A stretch of 64,000 nt of DNA from Amycolatopsis coloradensis (GCF_001953865.1 NZ_MQUQ01000003.1:261917-325916), one strand, 5' to 3'. Positions 51,303-60,241 are shown, counted from the first letter of the stretch. Translations and numbers: made by a program. The notes: a model not told the origin generated them from the letters alone.

Positions 51303-53471
51303 GTGCGCAAAACGGACGGTCTGCTGAAGCTCATTGGCCTGTGTGTACTCGCGGGGGTGCTGGTCGCGGGGATGTTGTTCCCGGTGGCGGGTGCCGCGGG
51401 TGTGATCTCCAACCAGGCGAGCGAGACCGTCGACAAGACATCTTCGGACCTCGCGGACATTCCGCCGCCCCTGGTGACGACGATCACCGACAACACCGGC
51501 AAACAGATCGCGACGCTGTACAAGCAGTTCCGCATCCCCACCGCCGAGACGCAGATCAACGACGCCATGAAGTGGGCACTGATCTCGGTCGAGGACAAGC
51601 GCTTCTACGAGCACAACGGGGTGGACTGGAAGGGCACGCTGCGCGCCGCGGTCAGCAACACCACCGGCGGGGACACCCAAGGCGCGTCGACGCTGACCCA
51701 GCAGTACGTCAAGAACTACCTGATCAACGTCGTCTACCGGGACGACAAGCCGGGACAGAAGCGCGCACAGGAACAGTCGATCGCCCGGAAGCTGAAGGAA
51801 GCCCGGATCGCGATCCAGCTGGAAACCAAGCTGAACAAGATGCAGATCCTGACCGGCTACCTGAACGTCGTGGAGTTCTCGCGCGAGATCTACGGCGTCG
51901 GCGCGGCCGCGAACGCGTACTTCAACACGCCCGTCGAGAAGCTCACGGTGCCGCAAGCGGCGTTGCTGGCCGGTCTGGTGAACAACCCGAGCTTCAATGA
52001 CCCTTGGAAGAACGCGGCGAGGGCGACCGAACGCCGCAACCTGGTGCTGGACCGCATGGTCGACAACCAGAAGCTCGCGAAGGCGGACGCGGAACGGTTC
52101 AAGGCCGAGCCACTCGGCGTCGTCGAAGGCGGCCCGCAGAAACCGGCGCCGAACTGCACCGGCGCCGGAACGGAAAACGGTTTCTTCTGTCAGTACGTCG
52201 AGGACTATCTCCTCAGGAACGGCATGACGAAGGACGACCTCTACACCGGCGGCTACCAGATCAAGACCACTTTGGACGAACGGGCGAACCACGAGGCCAA
52301 GGTGTCGGCCGAGGCACAGGTCAAGAAGACGCAGGACAACGTCGCGAACACGCTGTCGCTGGTGAAGCCCGGCAAGCAGCGGCACGAAGTCGTGGCGCTG
52401 GCGGCGAACCGTGACTACGGGCTGCACGAAGACCAAGGCCAGACGACTTTCGCGTTGCCTTCCGGTGTCTACAACACCGCCGGCGCGGGCTCGTCGTACA
52501 AGGTCTTCACCGCCGCCGCGGCTTTGGAAACGGGCGCGGCAGGGATCAACAGTTCCCTTCCCGTGCCTGACTTCTACACCTCCCACGTGTTCGCCGGGGG
52601 TGGCAACAAATGCGCCCAGACCGGGCCGCCGCTGCGCTCCCGCTGGTACTGCCTCGGCAACGCGACCGACTACAACCCGGCGGGCGGGGCGATGTCCCTG
52701 CAGCAGGCCCTGGCGACCTCACCGAACACCGCGTTCGTGATCCTCGAGGAGAAGATCGGGAACACCGGGCCGGTCGTGGAGATGGCACGCAAGCTGGGTA
52801 TGCGCGACACCATGGCCAGCAACCTCGGCGGGGGCACCGTCGACCCGAAATCCGACAATCCCGGGGTCAACGCCAGTCAGCTCCAGGCCTACGGCCCGAA
52901 GCCCGGCTGGGCGGGCACGGGTGCGTTCACCCTCGGCGTGAGCCCGCTCAGCGGCCTCGAACTGGCGAACGTCGGCGCCACGATCATGAGCGGCGGTGTC
53001 TGGTGCCCGCCGACACCGCTGGCAGGCGTCACCGATCGAGACGGGAAACCAGTGCCCATCAAGGAAGCCGCCTGCGAGCAGGCGGTGCCCGAAGGTCTCG
53101 CCAACACCCTCGCGGTCGGCATGAGCCGGGACAGCCAGCCCGGGGGCACCTCCTTCAACGCGGCGAACGGCGTCAGGTGGAACCGGCCGGTGATAGGCAA
53201 GACCGGGACCTCGCAGAACAACGGCGCGGGGACATACCTCGGGGCCACGCCGCAGCTCTCGGGCGCGGCGATGGTGTTCCGTCCGAAGGGTGGCAGCGGC
53301 GGTCTTTGCTACCTCGGCCCGGGTAACGTGAGCGCTCGCGGCTGCGAAAACATGTTCGGCGGGAAGACACCGGCGCAGACCTGGTTCGGGGCGATGTCGA
53401 AGATCCTCGAAGGCCAGGAATCGTTGCCGTTGCCGCAAGCGGACCCGAAGTACATGGGCGGCGGACGCTGA
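51303..53471 (+). CDS. Class A penicillin-binding protein (PonA2-like, no PASTA domain)
   Basis: A 722-residue bifunctional peptidoglycan synthase anchored by one N-terminal helix (~8-33). The glycosyltransferase domain (GT51, ~65-260) has the catalytic Glu in ISVEDKRFYEHNGVD and ASTLTQQYVKNYL. The transpeptidase domain (~340-690) has Ser-x-x-Lys in GAGSSYKVFTA, Ser-x-Asn in ATSPNTAFV and KTGTSQNNG. GTG is the start. It takes the place of PonA2 (Rv3682) next to whiB4, but stops soon after the transpeptidase domain with a short Pro/Gly tail and no PASTA repeat. Confidence 0.93.
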   Translation: MRKTDGLLKLIGLCVLAGVLVAGMLFPVAGAAGVISNQASETVDKTSSDLADIPPPLVTTITDNTGKQIATLYKQFRIPTAETQINDAMKWALISVEDKRFYEHNGVDWKGTLRAAVSNTTGGDTQGASTLTQQYVKNYLINVVYRDDKPGQKRAQEQSIARKLKEARIAIQLETKLNKMQILTGYLNVVEFSREIYGVGAAANAYFNTPVEKLTVPQAALLAGLVNNPSFNDPWKNAARATERRNLVLDRMVDNQKLAKADAERFKAEPLGVVEGGPQKPAPNCTGAGTENGFFCQYVEDYLLRNGMTKDDLYTGGYQIKTTLDERANHEAKVSAEAQVKKTQDNVANTLSLVKPGKQRHEVVALAANRDYGLHEDQGQTTFALPSGVYNTAGAGSSYKVFTAAAALETGAAGINSSLPVPDFYTSHVFAGGGNKCAQTGPPLRSRWYCLGNATDYNPAGGAMSLQQALATSPNTAFVILEEKIGNTGPVVEMARKLGMRDTMASNLGGGTVDPKSDNPGVNASQLQAYGPKPGWAGTGAFTLGVSPLSGLELANVGATIMSGGVWCPPTPLAGVTDRDGKPVPIKEAACEQAVPEGLANTLAVGMSRDSQPGGTSFNAANGVRWNRPVIGKTGTSQNNGAGTYLGATPQLSGAAMVFRPKGGSGGLCYLGPGNVSARGCENMFGGKTPAQTWFGAMSKILEGQESLPLPQADPKYMGGGR

Positions 53472-53702
53472 CCTTCGCGGGCCATGTTCACCAGCGCAAA
53501 TCACGATGAGTCACACGAATCTAACTTTGAGTGAGCAGTCGGCGGCCTTAGAGGGAACAGCGGTCGACGGAATCGTGTCGATTGATCACCACGCCCGTCC
53601 CCGCCCACGGAAAGTGAAGAAAAGAGGCCATTCCAGCGATTTTTCACCGTCGCCGGAATGGGGGCGGACGATCACCCCGGATGAGCACGTAAACTGAACA
53701 TT

Positions 53703-54683
53703 GTGAACACGCTCAGTAACAGCAGCAGTTCGGGGGCGAGGGTACGGCGCTTGGCCGTGGGAACCGTCGCCCTGGGAGCCGCGACCCTCGGTTACGCGGT
53801 CGGCATCGAAAGGCGCCGGTGGACGCTTCGCACCGCGGAGCTCCCGGTGCTCGCGGCAGGGGCGAAGCCCTTCACGATCCTCCACATCTCGGACCTGCAC
53901 ATGCTCCCCGGTCACGTGAGCAAGCAACGCTGGGTAGCCGCGCTCGACGAGCTGGAACCGGACCTCGTCGTCAACACCGGTGACAACCTGTCACATCAGC
54001 AGGCCGTCCCGTCGGTGCTGCGCGCGCTCGGCCCCCTGCTCGACCGGCCGGGGGTGTTCATCTTCGGCAGCAACGACTATTACGCGCCGAAACCGAAGAA
54101 CCCCGCGCGCTACCTCATGCCGAAGGGCAAGAAGAAGCGGATCCACGGCGAGCACCTGCCTTGGCGCGACCTCCGCGCGGCCTTCGTCGAACACGGCTGG
54201 GACGATCTCACCCACGTCCGGCGCACCATCGAGGTCGCCGACCAGTACGTCTTCACCGCCGGCGTCGACGACGCCCACCTCCGCCGCGACCGCTACGCCG
54301 ACATCGCCGGCCCGGCCGACACCGGCGCGGCGGTCCGCATCGGCGTCACCCACTCCCCGGAACCCCGCGTCCTCGACGAGTTCGCCGGCGACGGCTACGA
54401 CCTCGTCCTCGCGGGCCACACGCACGGCGGGCAACTCCGTGTCCCCGGCTACGGCGCGCTCGTCACCAACTGCGAACTCGACCGCACCCGCGCCCGCGGC
54501 GCGTCCCGCTGGGGCGCCCAGATGTGGTTGCACGTCTCGGCCGGTTTGGGCACCTCGCCGTACGCCCCGGCCCGCTTTGCGTGCCCGCCGGAGGCGAGCC
54601 TGCTGACGCTGGTCCCACGGGGTACGACCAGCGCCGATCACCGGAAAGCATCCCCCCGCAAGGCCCGAAACCCCGTCCGCTAA
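53703..54683 (+). CDS. Metallophosphoesterase (calcineurin-like), membrane-anchored
   Basis: A 326-residue metallophosphoesterase with an N-terminal hydrophobic helix (~17-31, [16 protein letters not shown]) that may anchor it. Metal-site motifs are [10 protein letters not shown] (DxH), VVNTGDN (GD), FGSNDYY (GNH-like, here with Asn-Asp) and [14 protein letters not shown] (GHxH). It matches the mycobacterial gene after ponA2 (Rv3683). Relatives split UDP-diacylglucosamine-type or cyclic-nucleotide phosphoesters; the substrate here is unknown. The GTG start has no strong ribosome site. Confidence 0.88.
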   Translation: MNTLSNSSSSGARVRRLAVGTVALGAATLGYAVGIERRRWTLRTAELPVLAAGAKPFTILHISDLHMLPGHVSKQRWVAALDELEPDLVVNTGDNLSHQQAVPSVLRALGPLLDRPGVFIFGSNDYYAPKPKNPARYLMPKGKKKRIHGEHLPWRDLRAAFVEHGWDDLTHVRRTIEVADQYVFTAGVDDAHLRRDRYADIAGPADTGAAVRIGVTHSPEPRVLDEFAGDGYDLVLAGHTHGGQLRVPGYGALVTNCELDRTRARGASRWGAQMWLHVSAGLGTSPYAPARFACPPEASLLTLVPRGTTSADHRKASPRKARNPVR

Positions 54684-54711
54684 ACTTCTCCTCGACCCGC
54701 TAAGAAGTATC

Positions 54712-54785
54712 CGGGGTGTGGCGCAGCTTGGTAGCGTGCCTCGTTCGGGTCGAGGAGGTCGTGGGTTCGAATCCCGCCACCCCGA
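54712..54785 (+). tRNA. tRNA-Pro (anticodon CGG)
   Basis: A complete cloverleaf can be drawn. The acceptor stem is CGGGGTG/CACCCCG, the D-arm is GCGC-AGCTTGGTA-GCGT, the anticodon stem is CCTCG/CGAGG with loop TTCGGGT (anticodon CGG, reading CCG), and the T-arm is GTGGG-TTCGAAT-CCCGC. The discriminator base is A and CCA is not encoded. It lies after the metallophosphoesterase gene and before a strong terminator. Confidence 0.96.
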
Positions 54786-54793
54786 CGTTGGAT

Positions 54794-54833
54794 CGAAAGA
54801 GCCTTGCTCGCTTTGGCGAGCGAGGCTCTTTCG
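54794..54833 (+). terminator. Terminator of tRNA-Pro
   Basis: Hairpin 9 bp after the tRNA with 18-bp arms (54794-54811 and 54816-54833) and one G-T pair, loop TTTG. There is no long T-run, as usual for high-GC actinomycetes. Confidence 0.8.
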
Positions 54834-55225
54834 CGTTGCGAGGCTCAGCGCGGGCGCTCGCCGACCACAAAGCTGATGCCCCCAATGCGGCATCGGGTGC
54901 GCTCAACGCAACCAATGTGACATTGGGGGCATCAGCCCTGGGGCCGCGTGAGGCATTGGGGACGCCGAGGCCCGGCGTGCTCTCCCCCGCGCTTCGGCGC
55001 CTGTTGTCCACAGCCACCCGCCGTTGTGGACAACCAGCCCCGTCGCCGCCTCTTTCGCCCGGTCCCGACGCCCCTCGCCGATACGCTGGGTCTGGGGTCG
55101 CCCCCCGGGAGCGGTGGGGGCTGCCCGCGCGCGTTCGGTGAGGCGGGCTGCGTGTCTTGAAGGTGGCCTTCAAGACACGCAGACCTTGTGAGGCATTGGG
55201 GGCACTCCGGCGGCGCAAGCGAGCC
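54834..55225. repeat. Gene-free stretch with GCATTGGGG repeats and hairpins
   Basis: No gene is supported in these ~390 bp. A perfect 16-bp inverted repeat (54872-54887 and 54921-54936, GCTGATGCCCCCAATG and complement) is followed by further GAGGCATTGGGG copies near 54952 and 55189. A second hairpin has 13-bp arms around a 5-bp loop (55150-55162 and 55168-55180, GCGTGTCTTGAAG and complement). This looks like a cluster of small palindromic repeats between the tRNA and the methyltransferase end. Confidence 0.7.
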
Positions 55226-55927
55226 TCACCGGGTCGCGAGGAGTTCGGTCCAGCACTGGGCGAAGTCACCATCGCCGGATCTCGCCCACGACCAGGCCGA
55301 ACGGGCGGCCGAGGCGAGCTGGTCGCGGTCCGGGGTCGTCGCGGTTTCCAGCGCCGTCACCAGCCGCGCCTCCACGTAGGTCGCCAGCGCCCGGTACGTC
55401 GCGTCCGTGCGGTAGCGGGTTTTCGTTCGCACGTCGGTGAAACCGGCGGCGGTGACCGCGGCGGGGATCCCGCGCCCGGCGAACGGGTCGCCACCCGCGC
55501 GGCGGCACAGCAGATAGTGCCCGCGGAGGGCGGCGTCGACGTTCGCCGTCTTCGGCCGGAGCCGCGCCCGGCTCCAGTCCGAAGTGGACAGTGCGAGCGA
55601 GCCGCCCGGTTTGAGAATCCGGCGGATCTCCGCCAGGGCGGCGCCCGGCTCCCTCAGGTGCTCGAAGACGGCGTGTGCGAAGACCACGTCCACCGAAGCC
55701 TCGGAGAACGGCAACGCGCACACGTCCGCGACAAGAAAGTCCACTGTGGACTTTCTGTGCCCGTCACCGATACCGAGGGTGATCGAACCCGGTCCGCAGC
55801 CGACGTCGACGACCCCCATCCCCGGCCCGAACAGCGGTTGCGCGAACACGGCCCGTTCGACCGCCTGGCGCGCTGACCGCGCGGACACCGCGGCGCGCGG
55901 CGCGTTTCCCTCCAGCACCCCGCACAC
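55226..55927 (-). CDS. SAM-dependent methyltransferase (class I)
   Basis: A 233-residue class I methyltransferase: VVDVGCGPGSITLGIGD is the SAM loop, VADVCALPFSEASVDVVFAH is motif II, EIRRILKPGGSLALSTS is motif III. Acceptor unknown. GTG 55927 is chosen (GGAG 7 bp upstream). The segment coding STVD carries the palindrome GTCCACTGTGGAC (55739-55751), extended here to an 11-bp arm. It diverges from the peptidase gene with only 30 bp between starts, so the two share a compact promoter region. Confidence 0.83.
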   Translation of the reverse strand: MCGVLEGNAPRAAVSARSARQAVERAVFAQPLFGPGMGVVDVGCGPGSITLGIGDGHRKSTVDFLVADVCALPFSEASVDVVFAHAVFEHLREPGAALAEIRRILKPGGSLALSTSDWSRARLRPKTANVDAALRGHYLLCRRAGGDPFAGRGIPAAVTAAGFTDVRTKTRYRTDATYRALATYVEARLVTALETATTPDRDQLASAARSAWSWARSGDGDFAQCWTELLATR

Positions 55928-55957
55928 AGTACGGCTCCGGAGTGGCAGGATCGAGGG

Positions 55958-57802
55958 GTGAGCACGCAGCCAGGCAACAAATATCCGTCCGCGGCGGTCC
56001 CGGACCGCCTGTTCGACGACGCCGAAGCCGAGGCCAGGTGGCGGGCCCGCTTCCACGCGCCGCGTATCTCGGTCCCCGAGTGGGCCATCGACGCCCCGGA
56101 CATGAACGTATACGTCTCGAACGCCAGCGGTGTCTGGGAGGTGTACTCCTGGAACCGCGCGACCGGCGAGCACCGCCGCGTCACCGACCGGCCCGCCGGC
56201 ACCATGCACGCGACACCGTCCCCCGACGGCCGCTGGATCTGGTGGTTCAACGACACCGACGGCGACGAATTCGGTTCTTGGGTCCGCGAACCGTTCGCCC
56301 CGGGGGCCGCCGCCGAACGCGCGGTGCCGGACATCCACGACGGCTACCCCGCCGGACTCGAGATCGGCACCCGCGTGATCGCCGTCGGTGTCTCGACCGA
56401 CGACGGCAGCGAACTCTTCGCGCATATCGACGGCGAAACCACGAGCTTCTACCGGCACGATGACGACGCCGGGATCGCGTCACTCTCCCGCGACGAATCG
56501 CTGCTCGCGATCTCCCATTCCGAGCACGGTGATTCGCGACACCCCGCGCTGCGCGTCCTGTCCACCGACGGCTTCACCGCGGTTGCCGACAAATGGGACG
56601 GCGAGGGCAAGGGCCTCGGCGCGCTGGAGTTCTCGCCGGTCGCGGGCGACCAGCGGTTGCTGGTGCTGCACGAGCGGCGCGGGCGCGAGGAGATCCTGAT
56701 CTGGGACGTCGCCGCCGACACCGAGCGGGAGATCGAACTCGGCCTGCCCGGCGAAGTGGTCGCGGGCTGGTACCCGGACGCGCAAGCGCTGCTGGTCGTC
56801 CACTTCCACCAAGGCCGCAGTTCCCTGCTCCGGTACGACCTCTCGAGCGGGGAGTTGTCCTCTTTGGACACTCCGCCGGGCCGGATCGGCGGCGCCGGGG
56901 TGCGGCCCGACGGTACCGTCGAGTACTCGTGGTCCAGTGCCGCGCAGCCGACGGCGGTGCGCGCGCGGACCGCCGACGGCGCCGACTCGGTGCTCCTCGA
57001 ACCGCCGGGTGAACGAGCGCCGGAATCCGCGCCGGTCACCGACTCCTTCGTCGAAGGGATCGGCGGGCAGATCCACGCACTGGTCTCCCGTCCGGCCGAC
57101 GCGCCGGAAGGCCCGCTCCCGACGGTCTTCTCCTTGCACGGCGGGCCGCATTCCGCCGACGAGGACCGGTTCTCCGCGTACCGTGCCGTCTGGCTCGACG
57201 CCGGTTTCGCCGTCGTCGAGGTCAACTACCGCGGCTCGACCGGCTACGGCTCGGCCTGGCGTGACGCCATCGAGGGCCGTCCCGGCCTGACCGAACTCGA
57301 AGACGTCGCCGCGGTGCACGACTGGGCCGTCCAAAGTGGACTCGCGGATCCGGAGAAGTGCGTGGTGAACGGTGCTTCCTGGGGCGGCTACCTGACCCTG
57401 CTGGCGCTGGGCACCCAGCCTGCTCGCTGGGCGGCCGGGGTCGCCGGAGTGCCTGTCGCGGACTACGTCGCCGCGTATGAAGACGAGATGGAGCAGCTTC
57501 GCTCGTTCGACAGGGCGCTGTTCGGCGGTTCGCCGGAGACGGTGCCGGCGGTGTACCGGGAATGCTCGCCGATCACCTACGTCGAGGCCGTGGCGGCACC
57601 GGTGCTGGTACTCGCCGGGGACAACGACCCGCGCTGCCCGATCCGGCAGGTCGAGAACTACCTCGACAGGCTCGCGAAACGGGAGCTCCCGTTCGAGTTC
57701 TACCGGTTCGACGCGGGCCACGGGTCGCTGGTGATCGCCGAGACGATCAAGCAGACGGCGATCGAGGTGTTCTTCGCGTTGCGGGCCGTCGGGCTTCGCT
57801 GA
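55958..57802 (+). CDS. S9-family serine peptidase (prolyl oligopeptidase type)
   Basis: A 614-residue S9 peptidase with an N-terminal beta-propeller (~1-350) and a C-terminal alpha/beta hydrolase (~370-614). The catalytic Ser is in VVNGASWGGYLTL, Asp in LAGDNDPRCPI and His in FDAGHGSLV; FSLHGGPHSADEDRF is the oxyanion region. No signal peptide is seen, so it is probably cytosolic, cleaving short peptides (acylaminoacyl- or dipeptidyl-peptidase type). The GTG start is 30 bp from the divergent methyltransferase. Confidence 0.9.
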   Translation: MSTQPGNKYPSAAVPDRLFDDAEAEARWRARFHAPRISVPEWAIDAPDMNVYVSNASGVWEVYSWNRATGEHRRVTDRPAGTMHATPSPDGRWIWWFNDTDGDEFGSWVREPFAPGAAAERAVPDIHDGYPAGLEIGTRVIAVGVSTDDGSELFAHIDGETTSFYRHDDDAGIASLSRDESLLAISHSEHGDSRHPALRVLSTDGFTAVADKWDGEGKGLGALEFSPVAGDQRLLVLHERRGREEILIWDVAADTEREIELGLPGEVVAGWYPDAQALLVVHFHQGRSSLLRYDLSSGELSSLDTPPGRIGGAGVRPDGTVEYSWSSAAQPTAVRARTADGADSVLLEPPGERAPESAPVTDSFVEGIGGQIHALVSRPADAPEGPLPTVFSLHGGPHSADEDRFSAYRAVWLDAGFAVVEVNYRGSTGYGSAWRDAIEGRPGLTELEDVAAVHDWAVQSGLADPEKCVVNGASWGGYLTLLALGTQPARWAAGVAGVPVADYVAAYEDEMEQLRSFDRALFGGSPETVPAVYRECSPITYVEAVAAPVLVLAGDNDPRCPIRQVENYLDRLAKRELPFEFYRFDAGHGSLVIAETIKQTAIEVFFALRAVGLR

Positions 57803-57803
57803 C

Positions 57804-57859
57804 GTGTTATGAACGGACCTTTCATAACAAATCTTGTTATGAAAGGTCCGTTCATAACA
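57804..57859. repeat. Double palindrome, ATGAACGG type (second copy)
   Basis: Arms of 24 bp pair perfectly (57805-57828 and 57836-57859), each arm being itself nearly palindromic. It is a sister of the element at 42593-42649 and again lies 1-2 bp after a plus-strand stop and shortly before a minus-strand stop. Confidence 0.85.
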
Positions 57860-57871
57860 TCGGCGAGCGGG

Positions 57872-58057
57872 TCAGCGCTCGGAGAAGAGAGTCCCGCCGG
57901 CCGCCCAGTGTTCGGCGGGGATCTCGTTGATCGTCACCCAGACACCTTCGGCCTTGCCGCCGCAGGTGCGGACGAAGGCATCGGTCACCTCGCGCACGAG
58001 GGCCTGCTTCTGCTCGGCCGTGCGGCCGGGGAACATCGAAACACTGATCATCGGCAT
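57872..58057 (-). CDS. 4-oxalocrotonate tautomerase-like protein
   Basis: A 61-residue tautomerase-superfamily protein. After Met removal Pro1 would be the catalytic base (MPMISVSMFPGRT); GVWVTINEIPAEHWAAGG is the conserved C-terminal part. The length is standard for 4-OT monomers (about 62), which assemble as hexamers. The next gene on the strand begins in a 9-bp interval upstream, so they are likely one transcript. Confidence 0.87.
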   Translation of the reverse strand: MPMISVSMFPGRTAEQKQALVREVTDAFVRTCGGKAEGVWVTINEIPAEHWAAGGTLFSER

Positions 58058-58066
58058 GACCGAACT

Positions 58067-58693
58067 CTAAAGCCCCCGGTCGTGCTTCCTGAGCCTGTCC
58101 ACCGCGTACGCGTCACCCTCGAAGGTGAGCCGGGCGGCGTCGCGGCCGAAGACGAACAGCAGCAGCTCGATCGGCGCGCCGATCACGGTCACCGTGTCCG
58201 GGCCTTCCTTCACCCGCGCCTCGCGGCCTTCGGGGGTCTTCAGGCTCACGCCGACCGGTGATTTCCGCAGGTTCAGCCTGGACGCCTGCTTCGCCGATTT
58301 CCACGCCGCCGCGTCCCGCGAGGACTCCGCCGGACGCGGCTCCCAGCCGGGCTGCCCTCGGCGGACGTCCTCGTGGTGCACCAGGAACTCAGCGCTGTTC
58401 GTCAGCTCGTCGAGCGTGCCGATCGACGTCGGCCAGAACCAGGCGGGGCCGGACCGCACCTTGCCGACGACGTCGGCCCACGGCCGCGCGGCGTAGGAGT
58501 CTTGCACCCGCTGCGTGTACGACGCCAGCGCGGGCACCAGGATCCCGGGCATCGCGTCCGGTCGCCGCTCACGCACCAGCAGGTGCGCCGCGAGATCCCG
58601 CGTCTTCCAGCCCGCGCACAGGGTCGGCGCGTCCGGGCCGACCTCTTCGAAAAGCTCGCTCAACGCACGACGTTCGTCTCCGGCGACTCCCAT
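58067..58693 (-). CDS. TIGR03085-family protein (DinB/maleylpyruvate isomerase-like)
   Basis: A 208-residue protein of the actinobacterial TIGR03085 type. The N-terminal helix bundle resembles mycothiol-dependent maleylpyruvate isomerases (LCAGWKTRDLAAHLLVRERR, where the metal-binding His falls in AAHLL, and EFLVHHEDVRRGQPGW). A C-terminal SCP2-like part follows (PIELLLFVFGRDAARLTFEG). ATG 58693 fits the family start. It may be a mycothiol- or metal-dependent transferase; the activity is unknown. Confidence 0.82.
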   Translation of the reverse strand: MGVAGDERRALSELFEEVGPDAPTLCAGWKTRDLAAHLLVRERRPDAMPGILVPALASYTQRVQDSYAARPWADVVGKVRSGPAWFWPTSIGTLDELTNSAEFLVHHEDVRRGQPGWEPRPAESSRDAAAWKSAKQASRLNLRKSPVGVSLKTPEGREARVKEGPDTVTVIGAPIELLLFVFGRDAARLTFEGDAYAVDRLRKHDRGL

Positions 58694-58755
58694 ACCCCCC
58701 GACGTTACGCGCCGGTAGGGCGCCGGGAAATCCGGCGTGACGCAGGGCACCCGGC

Positions 58756-60129
58756 TCAGTGATGGAACGCGGTCCGCGGTCGCGGGCGGTGATCGAGCTC
58801 GGGCAGCAGCCGCCGGAGGTCGGCGAGCAGCAGATCCGCGAGGTCGTGCGTGAAACCGTTGCGCACCACGATCCTCAGCACCGCGAGATCCGTCCGGTTC
58901 GCCGGGAACGTGTATGCCGGGACCAGCCAGCCACGCTCGCGAAGCCGCCGTGACACGTCGAAGACGTCGAAGCCCTCGACGTCCGCCTTCGTCGTGAAGG
59001 CGAACACGGGCAGCTGATCGCCGCGCGTCAGCAGTTCGAACGGGCCCAGCTCCGCGATCCCGTCGGCCAACTGCGTCGCCACGTCACGCGAAGCCTGTTG
59101 CACGGCGCGGAAACCTTCGCGCCCGAGCCGGACGAACGTGTAGTACTGCGCGGCCACCTCGGCGCCGGGACGCGAGAAGTTCAACGCGAAAGTCGGCATG
59201 TCGCCACCGAGGTAGTTGACGTTGAAGACGAGTTCCTCCGGCAACGCCGCCTTGTCGCGCCACACCACCCAGCCGACACCGGGGTAGACCAGGCCGTACT
59301 TGTGCCCGGAGGTGTTGATCGACGCCACCCTCGGCAGGCGGAAGTCCCACGCGAGATCCGGATCGAGGAACGGCGCGATCATCGCGCCCGAAGCGCCGTC
59401 GACGTGCACCGGGATGTCCCAGCCGGACCGCTCCTGGAGCCCGTCGAGCGCGGCGGTGATCTCGGCGACCGGCTCGTAACTGCCGTCGAAAGTGGACCCG
59501 AGGATCGCGACGACGCCGATGGTGTTCTCGTCGCATCGGGCGATCGCCTCGTCCGCGGTGAGGTGGAAGCGGTCGCCGTCCATCGGCACCTGCCGCGGCT
59601 CGACCTCCCAGTACTCGCAGAACTTCTCCCAGCAGACCTGGACGTTCGCGCCCATCACCAGGTTCGGCTTCCCGGCGCGGCCGAGCTTCGACCAGCGGCG
59701 CTTCAACGCCATCCCGGCGAGCATGCAGGCTTCCGACGAACCGGTGGTGGAGCAGCCCATGATCGCGCTCGGATCGGGCGCGTGCCACAGATCGGCGAGG
59801 ATGTTCACGCAGCGGCGCTCGAGTTCCGCGGTCTGCGGGTACTCGTCCTTGTCGATCATGTTCTTGTCGACACATTCGGCCATCAGCTCGCGGGCCTGCG
59901 GCTCCATCCACGTCGTGACGAACGTGGCGAGGTTGAGCCGGGCGTTACCGTCGAGCATCAGCTCGTCGCGCACCAGCTGGAGCGCGGTGTCGGGCGGGAG
60001 CGGCTCTTCGCGGAGGGTGTCGTGCGGCAGGCGGATACTCGCGGCGAGCGCCGGGTACACGCCGGCGTGCAGCGGGTTGGCCCCGCCCTTTCGGTCCGGA
60101 TCGGTCGGCTTCCCCTTGTGCAGCACCAT
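58756..60129 (-). CDS. gad: Glutamate decarboxylase
   Basis: A 457-residue PLP enzyme that converts glutamate to GABA and CO2, consuming a proton. Features are MGCSTTGSSEACMLAGMALK, VHVDGASGAMIAPF (the PLP-interacting Asp) and INTSGHKYGLVYPG, whose Lys binds PLP. The length and N-terminus fit bacterial GadB. ATG 60129 is chosen over an upstream GTG. No glutamate/GABA antiporter is adjacent. It stands alone between two minus-strand groups. Confidence 0.93.
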   Translation of the reverse strand: MVLHKGKPTDPDRKGGANPLHAGVYPALAASIRLPHDTLREEPLPPDTALQLVRDELMLDGNARLNLATFVTTWMEPQARELMAECVDKNMIDKDEYPQTAELERRCVNILADLWHAPDPSAIMGCSTTGSSEACMLAGMALKRRWSKLGRAGKPNLVMGANVQVCWEKFCEYWEVEPRQVPMDGDRFHLTADEAIARCDENTIGVVAILGSTFDGSYEPVAEITAALDGLQERSGWDIPVHVDGASGAMIAPFLDPDLAWDFRLPRVASINTSGHKYGLVYPGVGWVVWRDKAALPEELVFNVNYLGGDMPTFALNFSRPGAEVAAQYYTFVRLGREGFRAVQQASRDVATQLADGIAELGPFELLTRGDQLPVFAFTTKADVEGFDVFDVSRRLRERGWLVPAYTFPANRTDLAVLRIVVRNGFTHDLADLLLADLRRLLPELDHRPRPRTAFHH

Positions 60130-60184
60130 GGACCGAACGTAGCCCAGCAGCGTGAAACCGGCACGTGGACTCACCCCCCGGCTG

Positions 60185-60241
60185 GTGCGATGAAGGACGC
60201 TTTCCTGGCGAAATTCGCCAGGAAAGCGTCCTTCATCGCAC
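60185..60241. repeat. 57-nt near-complete palindrome, family A
   Basis: Perfect inverted repeat with 28-bp arms (60185-60212 and 60214-60241) and a single central base, lying upstream of gad and after the dps stop (dps ends at 60265 on the same strand). It is the most regular member of the GAAGGACGCTTTCC group. Such a cruciform-capable element with no loop is unusual for a plain terminator. Confidence 0.9.

Noticed and set aside
53506..53697. A 63-codon plus-strand frame between the PBP and metallophosphoesterase genes
   Set aside because: No ribosome site, no recognisable pattern, and it fills the promoter region of the next gene. It could be a leader peptide but nothing supports that.
54716..55141. 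A 141-codon plus-strand frame beginning inside tRNA-Pro
   Set aside because: It translates the tRNA (the familiar EEVVGSNPATPT-type text) and the terminator and repeats after it; no ribosome site or family match.
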